Position numbers and translations under genes: made by a program
The notes under the pieces: generated by a model
What the model was told of the DNA's origin: nothing
What the model saw: only the letters and a program-made list of their open reading frames with translations
The model's database searches: none
Shown: piece after piece, positions 1-7,423 of the stretch
Numbering within the stretch: the stretch's first letter is position 1
Layout of the letters: every line of letters starts with the position of its first letter
Assembly (NCBI RefSeq): GCF_001665395.1
Contig: NZ_LZSG01000042.1
Span: 1-64,000 of the forward strand
Reading direction: 5' to 3'
DNA: 64,000 bases
From: Mycobacterium sp. 1164966.3
GTDB taxonomy: Bacteria > Actinomycetota > Actinomycetes > Mycobacteriales > Mycobacteriaceae

Positions 1-1
1 C

Positions 2-604
2 CCCAACTACGAGCCGGACCCCGCGGACAGCATCGGGGCCCGGGCCCGGCCGCGCGGCGTGAACCCGATGGAAGAGGCCTACGACCGGCTGCTGGACGAC
101 GACGGCCGGGCCATGCTGCTGGTGGCCACCAGCAACCTGGAGAACAACTCGCTGAACACCGTCGGCGAGCTGTTGCACCGCGACGACGTGGTGCTCGGTC
201 TCGGCGACGGCGGCGCCCACTACGGGATGATCTGCGACGCCAGCTACTCGACGTTCTTCCTGGCGCACTGGGCGCGCGACCGCAAGGCCGGACGCTTCAC
301 GGTGCCCGAGGCCATCCGCGAGCTCACCTCCGTGCCGGCCCGCATCGCCGGGCTGGCCGATCGCGGACGCATCGCCGCCGGCTACAAGGCCGACCTCAAC
401 GTCATCGACCATGCCGCCCTGCGCCTGCACAAGCCGGTGATCAGTTACGACCTGCCGGCCGGCGGCCGGCGCCTGGACCAAACGGCAGAGGGCTACGTCG
501 CGACCGTGGTGTCCGGTCAGGTGATCGCGGAGAACGGCGTGCCGACCGCTGCCCGTCCGGGCAGGCTGGTCCGCGGGCGTCAACCCAGCCCGGTGTCCGG
601 CTGA
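2..604 (+). CDS. Amidohydrolase, N-acyl-D-amino-acid deacylase-like (5'-truncated by window edge)
   Basis: The frame is open from the first complete codon, so the gene begins upstream and only about 200 C-terminal residues are visible. The segment LGLGDGGAHYG, followed by a helical stretch with TSVPARIAGLADRG and then GYKADLNVID, is the usual C-terminal layout of metal-dependent amidohydrolases of the D-aminoacylase group: active-site Asp loop, then the return to the small beta-sandwich domain. That family hydrolyses N-acyl-D-amino acids in the cytoplasm. The substrate cannot be judged from this fragment. A GTG at 59 is internal to the family fold and unlikely to be a start. Confidence 0.75.
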   Translation, partial: PNYEPDPADSIGARARPRGVNPMEEAYDRLLDDDGRAMLLVATSNLENNSLNTVGELLHRDDVVLGLGDGGAHYGMICDASYSTFFLAHWARDRKAGRFTVPEAIRELTSVPARIAGLADRGRIAAGYKADLNVIDHAALRLHKPVISYDLPAGGRRLDQTAEGYVATVVSGQVIAENGVPTAARPGRLVRGRQPSPVSG

Positions 605-644
605 AACGGCCACGGCCGAGAGGCTTCCCCGATAGTTTTAGTTG

Positions 645-1583
645 GTGACAAACCCGCATTATGCGTGGTTGCCGCCAGAGATTAATTCGGCACTCATGTT
701 CACCGGCCCGGGCTCCGGGCCGTTGCTTGCCGCGGCCGCGGCGTGGAGCAGTTTGGCCGAGGAATTGTCCCAGTCCGCGGCGTCGTTTTGGGCTGTCACC
801 TCCGAGCTGGTGAGTGGTTCCTGGCTGGGCGCTTCGTCGGCGGCGATGATGGCCGTCGCGTCGCAATACGCGGCGTGGCTGCGCACTGCAGCGGCACAGG
901 CCGAAGGTGCGGCGGGACAGGCCACCGCCGTGGCGGGCGAGTTTGAGGCGGCGCTGACGGCGGCGGTGCAGCCGGCCGTGGTGGCGGCCAATCGTGGCCT
1001 GGTACGAGTGTTGGCCGCGACGAACTGGCTCGGCCAGAACGCTCCCGCGATCGCGGACGTCGAGGCCGCGTACGAGCAGATGTGGGCGATGGACGTGGCG
1101 GCGATGTCGGGTTACCACGCCAACGCGTCGGCGTTGCTCGCAGAACTGCCGTCGTGGGACGAGGTGCTGAAAGAACTCGACTTCGGGAAGGTCGGGCTTG
1201 GGAATGTCGGGCACCTCGGCGTCGCCAATACCTCCGGGTTCGGTCTCACCGGCGAGCATCCCGTCGGCACCGGCCTGTTAAACAGTGAAAGCATCGGCTT
1301 TGGGCACTCCGGCACCGGCGACACGGGCCTCTTGAGTGCCGTCAACCCAGGCGTGGGCAACACCGGCGCCACCAACCTCGGCTTCTGGAACGCCGGATTC
1401 GGACAAACCGGCTGGCTGAACCAGAGCACTCAACACGTGAGCAGCTTGCTCGGCTTCGACAATGTCACCGGCGCCTCGGGCGGCTTGGGTCAGAGCGTGG
1501 CCAGCTCGGGTCTGCTCAGCCCCAGCCTGATCAGCGCGGTCATTCCCGGCCCGGCAGCTACTTCCGTCGGCAGCCCGGCCTGA
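645..1583 (+). CDS. PPE family protein, PPE10-like with short degenerate MPTR tail
   Basis: About 312 residues. The N-terminus reads HYAWLPPEINSALMFTGPG, the Pro-Pro-Glu signature of the roughly 180-residue PPE domain, with the later WxG-like segment and VEAAYEQMWAMDVAAM helix. From about residue 190 come degenerate pentapeptides (GVGNTG, LGFWNAG, GFGHSG) typical of the MPTR subgroup, but only some 80 residues of them. The M. tuberculosis PPE10 I recall is near 490 residues, so the repeat tail is strongly reduced. PPE proteins are exported by type VII systems. No PE gene is adjacent, so any partner is encoded elsewhere. GTG at 645 is chosen; TTG at 642 is an alternative. Confidence 0.88.
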   Translation: MTNPHYAWLPPEINSALMFTGPGSGPLLAAAAAWSSLAEELSQSAASFWAVTSELVSGSWLGASSAAMMAVASQYAAWLRTAAAQAEGAAGQATAVAGEFEAALTAAVQPAVVAANRGLVRVLAATNWLGQNAPAIADVEAAYEQMWAMDVAAMSGYHANASALLAELPSWDEVLKELDFGKVGLGNVGHLGVANTSGFGLTGEHPVGTGLLNSESIGFGHSGTGDTGLLSAVNPGVGNTGATNLGFWNAGFGQTGWLNQSTQHVSSLLGFDNVTGASGGLGQSVASSGLLSPSLISAVIPGPAATSVGSPA

Positions 1584-1615
1584 TCCGCCTATCCTCGCCC
1601 AATCCGCCTATCCTC
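1583..1615 (+). repeat. Two 14-bp direct repeats between PPE and next gene
   Basis: ATCCGCCTATCCTC occurs at 1583-1596 and again at 1602-1615, a 19-bp period. The first copy starts right after the PPE stop codon and the second ends 6 bp before the next ATG, so any ribosome binding site for that gene lies within or next to it. Probably a small local duplication. Confidence 0.7.
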
Positions 1616-1621
1616 AAAAAG

Positions 1622-2035
1622 ATGCGTACGAAAAAGAAGGTGGACTTCAAGCGGCTGGCCGCCGCGCTCACCGACTATCCGTTCGCCTACCTGATCACCG
1701 TCGATGACGGCTACCGCGTGCACACCGTCACGGTCGAGCCGACTCTGCGAGATCTGCCCGGTGGATCCGGGCCGTTCATCGATGTCGGGCTGATCGGGGG
1801 CCGCACCCGCGCCAACCTTGCTCGGCGCCGCGACGTGACGTTGCTGTGGCCTCCGCGCGAACCGGGTGGCTACTCGCTGATCGTCGACGGCCACGCGGAG
1901 GTTTCCGAGGACGGGGCCGATAGCGTGCGATGCGGCGTGGCGCCCACCCGCGCGCTGCTGCACCGCGAGGCCGACTCGCCCTCTGCCGCCAAGGGTTGCC
2001 TGCACGACTGCGTGGTGTTCAGCGAACCGGCCTGA
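1622..2035 (+). CDS. PPOX-class (pyridoxamine 5'-phosphate oxidase fold) protein, Rv0441c-like
   Basis: 137 residues. The pattern of a short N-terminal helix (VDFKRLAAALTDYPFAYLITV), a split-barrel core with VGLIGGRTRANLARRRDVTLLWPP, and a following GGYSLIVDGHAEV strand fits the small flavin-reductase-like split-barrel family that binds FMN or F420. Such proteins are cytoplasmic oxidoreductases or cofactor binders; the substrate is unknown. Position between a PPE10-like gene and groEL2 matches Rv0441c. Its 3' end faces the convergent nuclease-like gene with a 64-bp palindromic element between them. Confidence 0.7.
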   Translation: MRTKKKVDFKRLAAALTDYPFAYLITVDDGYRVHTVTVEPTLRDLPGGSGPFIDVGLIGGRTRANLARRRDVTLLWPPREPGGYSLIVDGHAEVSEDGADSVRCGVAPTRALLHREADSPSAAKGCLHDCVVFSEPA

Positions 2036-2051
2036 TGGCTGTACCTGCCGA

Positions 2052-2115
2052 CGCCGAACGTGGGCGTTAGGTACGGAAATCGGCTCGATGTCATCCATAG
2101 GCCCCACGTTCGGCG
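2052..2115. repeat. 64-bp palindromic element, copy A
   Basis: Perfect 13-bp terminal inverted repeats: CGCCGAACGTGGG at 2052-2064 and its reverse complement at 2103-2115, around a 38-bp interior. It lies between two convergent genes and overlaps the last 25 bp of the minus-strand gene, whose final residues ERGAYG are encoded by the right arm. Same family as copies at 2970, 32598 and 59182; same orientation as the 59182 copy. No target-site duplication is obvious. Confidence 0.9.
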
Positions 2116-2933
2116 AGCTTCGCCCTGACGCGCTCGACGATTACCCGCCGCCGCGACAGCATCGCCGCACTGATTCTGATCACACACCAGCCGGCCGCTT
2201 CCAGCAACACGATTCGCTCGATGTCCCAGGCTCGCTGATCTGGGTCATCCCAATGCTGAATCCCGTCGTATTCGACGGCGACCTTCCACTGGCGCCAGCC
2301 CATGTCAACCCGTATGCATCGCCTGTGCAGATTACGAAATTCGATCTGCGTCTCGGGCCTCGGAAGTCCAGCGCCGACCAGCAGTAGTCGCACTCTGGTC
2401 TCCTGCGGTGACTCCGCGCCGCCATCGGCCAAGTCCAGCGCAGCCCGCAGCCGCCGAATGCCGCGAGCGCCGGGGTACCGGTCGGCCACCGCGATAACGT
2501 CTGCAGGTTTGGCGCCTGTCGCATTGAACAGTGCGTCGAGAATCGGTACCGCCTTGGCAACCGGCAGGCCGCGGCCGATGTCGAATGCCGTTCGGGCCGC
2601 GGTGGTCACACGCATTCCGCGGATTGTGCGCACCTCGTCAGCGGCCAGCTGATAACTGTGCGCGACGATACCTCGCTGAATGTGCCGGCCAGGACGCACG
2701 ATCTCGGCCGGCGCCGCGTCATCGAGCCATTTGGTCCCGAAGACCGCGGCGGCGGATAGGCCAGCCAATATCCCACCTGTCGACAGCCACGCCGCACGAG
2801 CTTTGGCCGCCGCTGTCAGCTTTGCGTCCCTGGCGATGTACACGTCGCGGAACACTGCCCGATACCGCGTGCGAAGGTCGTTGCGGGTGACAACGCCGCG
2901 TCTGAGCGCCTGACTACCGAGAAATGGTCCCAC
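2091..2933 (-). CDS. wHTH (AbiEi-like) + DUF559/Vsr-like nuclease-fold protein, paralogue 1
   Basis: 280 residues. The N-terminal segment RRGVVTRNDLRTRYRAVFRDVY resembles the winged-helix N-domain of AbiEi-type antitoxins. A middle helical domain carries TAARTAFDIGRG. The C-terminal third has ESPQETRVRLLL, then VDMGW and VAVEYDGIQHW, the spaced acidic residues of the DUF559 branch of the PD-(D/E)XK nuclease superfamily. Nuclease activity, DNA target and biological role are not known. A clear paralogue lies at 48332-49183. No partner toxin gene is adjacent. The gene is bracketed by two inverted copies of the 64-bp element, and its stop codon lies inside one of them. Confidence 0.75.
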   Translation of the reverse strand: MGPFLGSQALRRGVVTRNDLRTRYRAVFRDVYIARDAKLTAAAKARAAWLSTGGILAGLSAAAVFGTKWLDDAAPAEIVRPGRHIQRGIVAHSYQLAADEVRTIRGMRVTTAARTAFDIGRGLPVAKAVPILDALFNATGAKPADVIAVADRYPGARGIRRLRAALDLADGGAESPQETRVRLLLVGAGLPRPETQIEFRNLHRRCIRVDMGWRQWKVAVEYDGIQHWDDPDQRAWDIERIVLLEAAGWCVIRISAAMLSRRRVIVERVRAKLAERGAYG

Positions 2934-2969
2934 GCCGGCATATTCGCTGACATCACCCGGCTGGGTATG

Positions 2970-3033
2970 CGGCGAACGTGGGGTCTGTGGACGGATTTCG
3001 ATGTGTGGACGTACTTATCCCCCACGCTCGCGG
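2970..3033. repeat. 64-bp palindromic element, copy B
   Basis: Exactly 64 bp, with imperfect ends (CGGCGAACGTGGG at 2970-2982; CCCACGCTCGCGG at 3021-3033) and a 38-bp interior. The interior aligns with the reverse complement of copy A, so it is in the opposite orientation. It lies 36 bp upstream of the nuclease-like gene start and just beyond the groEL2 terminator. Confidence 0.8.
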
Positions 3034-3052
3034 AGACACGACGACGGCGCGA

Positions 3053-3085
3053 AAAAGCCCGGCCTGCAATGCAGACCGGGCTTTT
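3053..3085 (-). terminator. Rho-independent terminator of groEL2
   Basis: On the minus strand, 12 bp after the groEL2 stop, AAAAGCCCGG (3076-3085) pairs with CCGGGCTTTT (3053-3062). The loop region contains a further small palindrome CTGCAATGCAG, so the hairpin extends almost throughout. It ends in a run of five T on the transcribed strand. Confidence 0.85.
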
Positions 3086-3097
3086 CCGTGCGTGGGA

Positions 3098-4723
3098 CTA
3101 GAAGTCCATCCCGCCCATGCCGCCGGTCGGGTCGCCCGCGGGAGCGGCCGCCTTCTCCGGCTTGTCGGCGACGACGGCCTCGGTGGTGAGGAACAGGCCC
3201 GCGATGGACGCCGCATTCTGCAGCGCCGAACGGGTGACCTTCACCGGGTCGGCGACGCCGGCCTTGAGCAGGTCCTCGTACTCACCGGTGGCGGCGTTCA
3301 GGCCGGTGCCGGCGGGCGAGTTGCGGACCTTCTCGGCGACAACGCCGGGCTCCAGCCCGGAGTTGAACGCGATTTGCTTCAGCGGAGCCTCGAGCGCCAC
3401 CTTGACGATGTTGGCGCCCGTCGCCTCGTCGCCCGACAGGTTCAGCTCGTCCAGCGCCGGGGCCGAGTGCAGCAGGGCGACACCACCACCGGCGACGATG
3501 CCCTCCTCGACGGCCGCTTTGGCGTTGCGGACCGCGTCTTCGATGCGGTGCTTGCGCTCCTTGAGCTCGACCTCGGTAGCGGCGCCGGCCTTGATCACCG
3601 CAACACCGCCGGCCAGCTTGGCCAGACGCTCCTGCAGCTTCTCGCGGTCGTAGTCGGAGTCGCTGTTCTCGATCTCGGCGCGGATCTGAGACACCCGTCC
3701 GGCGATGGCGTCCGGGTCACCGGCGCCCTCGACGATGGTGGTCTCGTCCTTGGTGATGACCACCTTGCGGGCCTTGCCCAGCAGCGAGGTGTCGGCGTTC
3801 TCCAGGGTCAGGCCGACCTCTTCGCTGATCACCTGACCACCGGTGAGGATGGCCATGTCCTGCAGCATCGCCTTGCGCCGGTCACCGAAGCCGGGGGCCT
3901 TGACCGCCACCGACTTGAAGGTGCCGCGGATCTTGTTGACGACCAGGGTGGACAGCGCTTCACCCTCGACGTCCTCGGCGATGATCAGCAGCGGCTTGCC
4001 GGCCTGGATGACCTTCTCCAGCAGCGGCAACAGGTCCTTGACCGTCGACACCTTGGAGCTGACCAACAGGATGAAGGGCTCCTCCAGGACCGCTTCCTGA
4101 CGCTCGGCGTCGGTGACGAAGTAGCCCGAAATGTAGCCCTTGTCGAACCGCATGCCCTCGGTGAGCTCGAGCTGCAGGCCGAAGGTGTTGGACTCCTCGA
4201 CGGTGATGACGCCCTCGTTGCCGACCTTGTCCATCGCCTCGGCGATCAGGTCGCCGATCGACTGGTCGCCCGCGGAGATCGCTGCCGTGGCTGCGATCTG
4301 GTCCTTGGTCTCGACCTCCTTGGCCGACTTGAGCAAGGTCTCGGTGACCTTCTCCACGGCCTTCTCGATGCCGCGCTTGAGGCCCAGCGGGTTGGCGCCG
4401 GCCGCGACGTTGCGCAGGCCCTCACGCACCAGCGCCTGCGCCAGCACCGTGGCCGTCGTCGTGCCGTCACCGGCGACGTCGTCGGTCTTCTTGGCGACTT
4501 CCTTGACCAGCTCAGCGCCGATCTTCTCGTACGGGTCCTCCAGCTCGATCTCCTTGGCGATGGACACACCATCGTTGGTGATCGTGGGGGCGCCCCACTT
4601 CTTCTCCAGGACGACGTTGCGGCCCTTGGGGCCTAACGTCACCTTTACCGCGTCGGCGAGGCTGTTCAGGCCCCGCTCGAGGCCCCGACGGGCCTCTTCG
4701 TCGTACGCAATTGTCTTGGCCAT
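3098..4723 (-). CDS. groEL2: 60-kDa chaperonin 2 (GroEL2 / Hsp65)
   Basis: 541 residues, the standard length, starting MAKTIAYDEEARRGLERG and ending in the Gly-Met tail GGMGGMDF of mycobacterial Hsp65. The ATP-binding GDGTTTATVLA segment and VEEGIVAGGGVALLH are intact. It forms the ATP-driven protein-folding ring in the cytoplasm and is a major antigen. It stands alone without groES, as in M. tuberculosis Rv0440 where groES accompanies the groEL1 copy. Upstream are two CIRCE inverted repeats (4839-4865 and 4874-4900), indicating HrcA repression released by heat. A strong intrinsic terminator follows. Confidence 0.98.
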   Translation of the reverse strand: MAKTIAYDEEARRGLERGLNSLADAVKVTLGPKGRNVVLEKKWGAPTITNDGVSIAKEIELEDPYEKIGAELVKEVAKKTDDVAGDGTTTATVLAQALVREGLRNVAAGANPLGLKRGIEKAVEKVTETLLKSAKEVETKDQIAATAAISAGDQSIGDLIAEAMDKVGNEGVITVEESNTFGLQLELTEGMRFDKGYISGYFVTDAERQEAVLEEPFILLVSSKVSTVKDLLPLLEKVIQAGKPLLIIAEDVEGEALSTLVVNKIRGTFKSVAVKAPGFGDRRKAMLQDMAILTGGQVISEEVGLTLENADTSLLGKARKVVITKDETTIVEGAGDPDAIAGRVSQIRAEIENSDSDYDREKLQERLAKLAGGVAVIKAGAATEVELKERKHRIEDAVRNAKAAVEEGIVAGGGVALLHSAPALDELNLSGDEATGANIVKVALEAPLKQIAFNSGLEPGVVAEKVRNSPAGTGLNAATGEYEDLLKAGVADPVKVTRSALQNAASIAGLFLTTEAVVADKPEKAAAPAGDPTGGMGGMDF

Positions 4724-4838
4724 TGCGAAGTGATTCCTCCGGATTGGGAATGACGGGTCGCCAGGGCGACCTCTTTACTTACGCTGGCCGGGTGCAGTGC
4801 CCGCGACGGACGACCAGAGCTAGTCTCACCGTCCCGAC

Positions 4839-4865
4839 CTAGCACTCACCGGTCGCGAGTGCCAA
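4839..4865 (-). promoter_or_regulatory. CIRCE operator 1 (HrcA site) of groEL2
   Basis: CTAGCACTC (4839-4847), nine-base spacer, GAGTGCCAA (4857-4865). The CIRCE consensus is TTAGCACTC-N9-GAGTGCTAA. This site differs from it by one base in each arm. It is the one nearer the groEL2 start, 116 bp upstream. Confidence 0.9.
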
Positions 4866-4873
4866 CGTCATTC

Positions 4874-4900
4874 TTAGCACTCGCCTATGCCGAGTGCAAG
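4874..4900 (-). promoter_or_regulatory. CIRCE operator 2 (HrcA site) of groEL2
   Basis: TTAGCACTC (4874-4882), nine-base spacer, GAGTGCAAG (4892-4900). The left arm matches the consensus perfectly; the right arm has two changes. Only 8 bp separate it from the first operator, so two HrcA dimers could bind side by side. It also lies only 24 bp beyond the stop of the upstream M24 peptidase gene. Confidence 0.88.
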
Positions 4901-4924
4901 AACACCCGGCTCCTCGATGCGGCT

Positions 4925-5626
4925 TCAGGGCACGTCGAGCAACTGTTCATAGAAACCGCCGAAGCCGCGGGCGCGGTCGACCAGGTGAATTTCCAGGATC
5001 CAGTGGCAGATTCGGCCGGCCGGGTCCGTACGCCGCATCGGCTTGTCCGATCCGCGCGTGATGTACCACTCGATCCCAGTGCCGGCGATCTTCTTGTGCG
5101 GGAACTCGCCGACCAGATGCCCGGCGATGGAACTGGCGAACTCGAAGCCCTCGGCGTGCGTCGCCCCGACGACGAAGTCGAACAATTCAGCGCCGGTGAC
5201 GTCAGGGTGATCGTTGAAATACTGCCGACCGGCCTGCCACACCCGCGGCAGGGCGTCGCGGACGGCCACCTTGAAAGGGTCGTCGCTCAGCACGAATGTT
5301 CGGCCGAAGTCCGCCTCCCACTCCTCGAAAATCGGCCCCAGGTCGAGGAAGACGATGTCGCCGTCGGCAATCACCCGATCCGGCGGCCGCTCGTTGAAAG
5401 GCTGCAGGGTATTTTCACCAGCCCGCACGATCCGCCGATGCCAGTGGCGGGTCACTCCCAACATGTCCGCGGCGAGGTCGCGAATGTCGTCGGACAACTG
5501 CTGTTCCCCGACGCCGGCGCGAATCATGCCGCGCCGCTCGATTTCGCCGAAGAGCTGCGCCGCCTTCCGCTCGGCGTCGAGCAGCCGTTCCACTCGGACT
5601 TCTTCGGCGGTCGCCTTCTGCACCAC
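4925..5626 (-). CDS. M24 family metallopeptidase (Xaa-Pro aminopeptidase-like)
   Basis: 233 residues with a pita-bread fold only and no N-terminal creatinase domain. Candidate metal ligands appear in order: VFLDLGP (Asp), EADFGRTF (Asp), GHLVGEFPH (His), ILEIHLVD (Glu) and a final Glu in FYEQLLD. Xaa-Pro and methionine aminopeptidases of this family cleave N-terminal residues with two metal ions, but some members are non-peptidase hydrolases, so the substrate is open. It starts at ATG 5626, 32 bp from the divergent cupin gene, and shares that promoter region. M. tuberculosis has a short-chain dehydrogenase (Rv0439c) at this place, so this pair is a local difference. Confidence 0.82.
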   Translation of the reverse strand: MVQKATAEEVRVERLLDAERKAAQLFGEIERRGMIRAGVGEQQLSDDIRDLAADMLGVTRHWHRRIVRAGENTLQPFNERPPDRVIADGDIVFLDLGPIFEEWEADFGRTFVLSDDPFKVAVRDALPRVWQAGRQYFNDHPDVTGAELFDFVVGATHAEGFEFASSIAGHLVGEFPHKKIAGTGIEWYITRGSDKPMRRTDPAGRICHWILEIHLVDRARGFGGFYEQLLDVP

Positions 5627-5658
5627 CCTCGCGATGCTATCGCCGTCACACTAGAGGT

Positions 5659-6153
5659 ATGTCGCTCGTAGCCCCTTCCTATCCACCGCCCCGCTACACC
5701 GGCGACGCCGGCGAAGTCACTGCCTGGCTCAAACGCGCGGACGAGCCGGCCGATTACGAGTTGGGTGGCTCCAAATACCACTACCTGGCCACTCAGCAAT
5801 CCGCCGACGGCGACTTCGGTCTATATCGGGTCGATATCGCTCCGGGCGCCGGCGGACCGGGCCCGCACTTCCACAAGACGATGTCCGAGTCGTTCTTCGT
5901 GCTGTCCGGAACCATGCGCATGTACGACGGCCGGGACTGGGTCGACGCGTCCGCCGGTGACTACTTGTATGTGCCGCCAGGCGGCATCCACGGGTTCCGC
6001 AACGACGCCGACGAACCCGCATCGATCCTGATGCTGTTCGCTCCCGGCGGACCGCGCGAAGGCTATTTCGAGGGCATACCCACCCTGGCCGACATGACCG
6101 ACAACGAGCGCCGCGAGTTCTTCATCCGTCACGACAACTACTGGGTGCCGTAA
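5659..6153 (+). CDS. Cupin-domain protein
   Basis: 164 residues with one conserved cupin barrel. Motif 1 is PHFHKTMSESFFVLSG (two His and a Glu as metal ligands). Motif 2 is GDYLYVPPGGIHGFRN (third His). The C-terminal tail LADMTDNERREFFIRHDNYWV is typical of single-domain cupins annotated as small-molecule-binding or quercetin dioxygenase-like. The specific activity is unknown. Divergent from the M24 peptidase gene with only 32 bp between start codons; the following moeA2 gene is 64 bp downstream in the same direction. Confidence 0.8.
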   Translation: MSLVAPSYPPPRYTGDAGEVTAWLKRADEPADYELGGSKYHYLATQQSADGDFGLYRVDIAPGAGGPGPHFHKTMSESFFVLSGTMRMYDGRDWVDASAGDYLYVPPGGIHGFRNDADEPASILMLFAPGGPREGYFEGIPTLADMTDNERREFFIRHDNYWVP

Positions 6154-6217
6154 CAGCCGGCCCCAGGTGAGTAGATTCACGACCATGACCTCAAACGTCG
6201 GCGTGGGCTTCTGACTC

Positions 6218-7423
6218 ATGCGGTCAGTCACCGAACACCAGCGGGTCGTAGCCGAGATGATCCGCGCGCGCCCGGCCATCGCAACTCCCCTCGCCGAGGC
6301 GCAAGGACTGGTGCTGGCCGACGACGTGGTGGCGCCGCTTTCCCTGCCCGTCTTCGACAACTCCGCCATGGACGGATACGCCGTACGCGCCGAGGACATC
6401 TCGAGTGCGACGGCGGAACGGCCCGTGGTGCTGCCGGTCGCCGAGGACATACCGGCCGGGCGCACCGACGAGCTGACGTTGAAACCCGGCACCGCGCACC
6501 GGATCATGACCGGGGCGCCGGTACCGGCCGGGGCGACGGCCGTCGTGCCGGTCGAAGACACCGACGGCGGTGTCGAGTCGGTGGCGATCCGGCAGACCCG
6601 TCAGCCCGGCGCGCACATTCGGCGCGCGGGTGAAGACGTTGCCCCGGGCACCACCGTCCTGCGCGCGGGCCAGGTCGTGACGCCGGCGGTGCTCGGGCTG
6701 GCCGCGGCGCTGGGAATGGACCAGCTGACGGTGATCCCGCGCCAGCGCGTGCTGGTTATCTCCACCGGATCGGAGCTGGTGCCGCCGGGCACCCCGCTGC
6801 GGCCCGGGCAGATCTACGAGTCCAACTCGGTCATGCTGGCCGCGGCGGTCCGCGCCGCGGGTGCGGTCGTCGTCGGCACCCCGACAGCGGGTGATGACGT
6901 CGCGCAATTCAGCGCGGTGCTCAATGAGTACGCCGCGGAGGCAGACCTGATCATCACCAGCGGCGGTGTCAGCGCCGGCGCATACGAGGTGGTCAAGGAT
7001 GCCTTCGGCCGGGACGGCGACCAAGGGGTCGAGTTCGTCAAGGTCGCGATGCAGCCGGGCATGCCGCAGGGCGTCGGACGGGTCGCCGGCACACCGATCG
7101 TCACCCTGCCCGGCAACCCGGTCAGCGCGCAGGTGTCCTTCGAGGTGTTCATCCGGCCCGCGCTGCGCAGGGCGGTGGCGCTACCGGACGCGGAGCGACC
7201 ACACCGGCTCGCGCTGCTCACCGAGTCGTTGAAGTCGCCGCACGGCAAGCGGCAGTTCCGGCGCGCCGTGTTCGACCCGGCGGCCGGCACTGTCACCAGC
7301 TACGGCCCGCCCGCCTCGCATCATCTGCGCTGGCTGGCGTCGGCCAACGGCCTGCTCGACATCCCCGAGGACGTCGTCGAAGTGTCGGCCGGAACTCAGG
7401 TGCAGGTCTGGGACCTCAGCTGA
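6218..7423 (+). CDS. moeA2: Molybdopterin molybdenumtransferase MoeA
   Basis: 401 residues. MoeA inserts molybdate into adenylylated molybdopterin in the last step of molybdenum cofactor synthesis. Visible family marks are the N-terminal linker domain with FDNSAMDGYAV, ISTGSELVPPG at the start of the MoCF-binding domain, ITSGGVSAGAYEVVKD, and VTLPGNPVSAQVSFEVFIRP. Position next to psd-pssA matches moeA2 (Rv0438c). Its last 28 bp overlap the convergent MFS transporter gene. Confidence 0.93.
   Translation: MRSVTEHQRVVAEMIRARPAIATPLAEAQGLVLADDVVAPLSLPVFDNSAMDGYAVRAEDISSATAERPVVLPVAEDIPAGRTDELTLKPGTAHRIMTGAPVPAGATAVVPVEDTDGGVESVAIRQTRQPGAHIRRAGEDVAPGTTVLRAGQVVTPAVLGLAAALGMDQLTVIPRQRVLVISTGSELVPPGTPLRPGQIYESNSVMLAAAVRAAGAVVVGTPTAGDDVAQFSAVLNEYAAEADLIITSGGVSAGAYEVVKDAFGRDGDQGVEFVKVAMQPGMPQGVGRVAGTPIVTLPGNPVSAQVSFEVFIRPALRRAVALPDAERPHRLALLTESLKSPHGKRQFRRAVFDPAAGTVTSYGPPASHHLRWLASANGLLDIPEDVVEVSAGTQVQVWDLS

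Noticed and set aside
2091..2933. Type IV toxin-antitoxin module
   Set aside because: Only the AbiEi-like winged helix is suggestive; the C-terminus is nuclease-like and no AbiEii-type toxin gene is adjacent at either paralogue.
2052..3033. Ordinary insertion sequence
   Set aside because: No transposase coding region and no evident target-site duplication at any of the four copies.
2978..4636. Long open frame on the plus strand across groEL2 (over 500 codons)
   Set aside because: It mirrors GroEL2 codons in a GC-rich genome, lacks any recognisable domain, and crosses the groEL2 terminator and a palindromic repeat.
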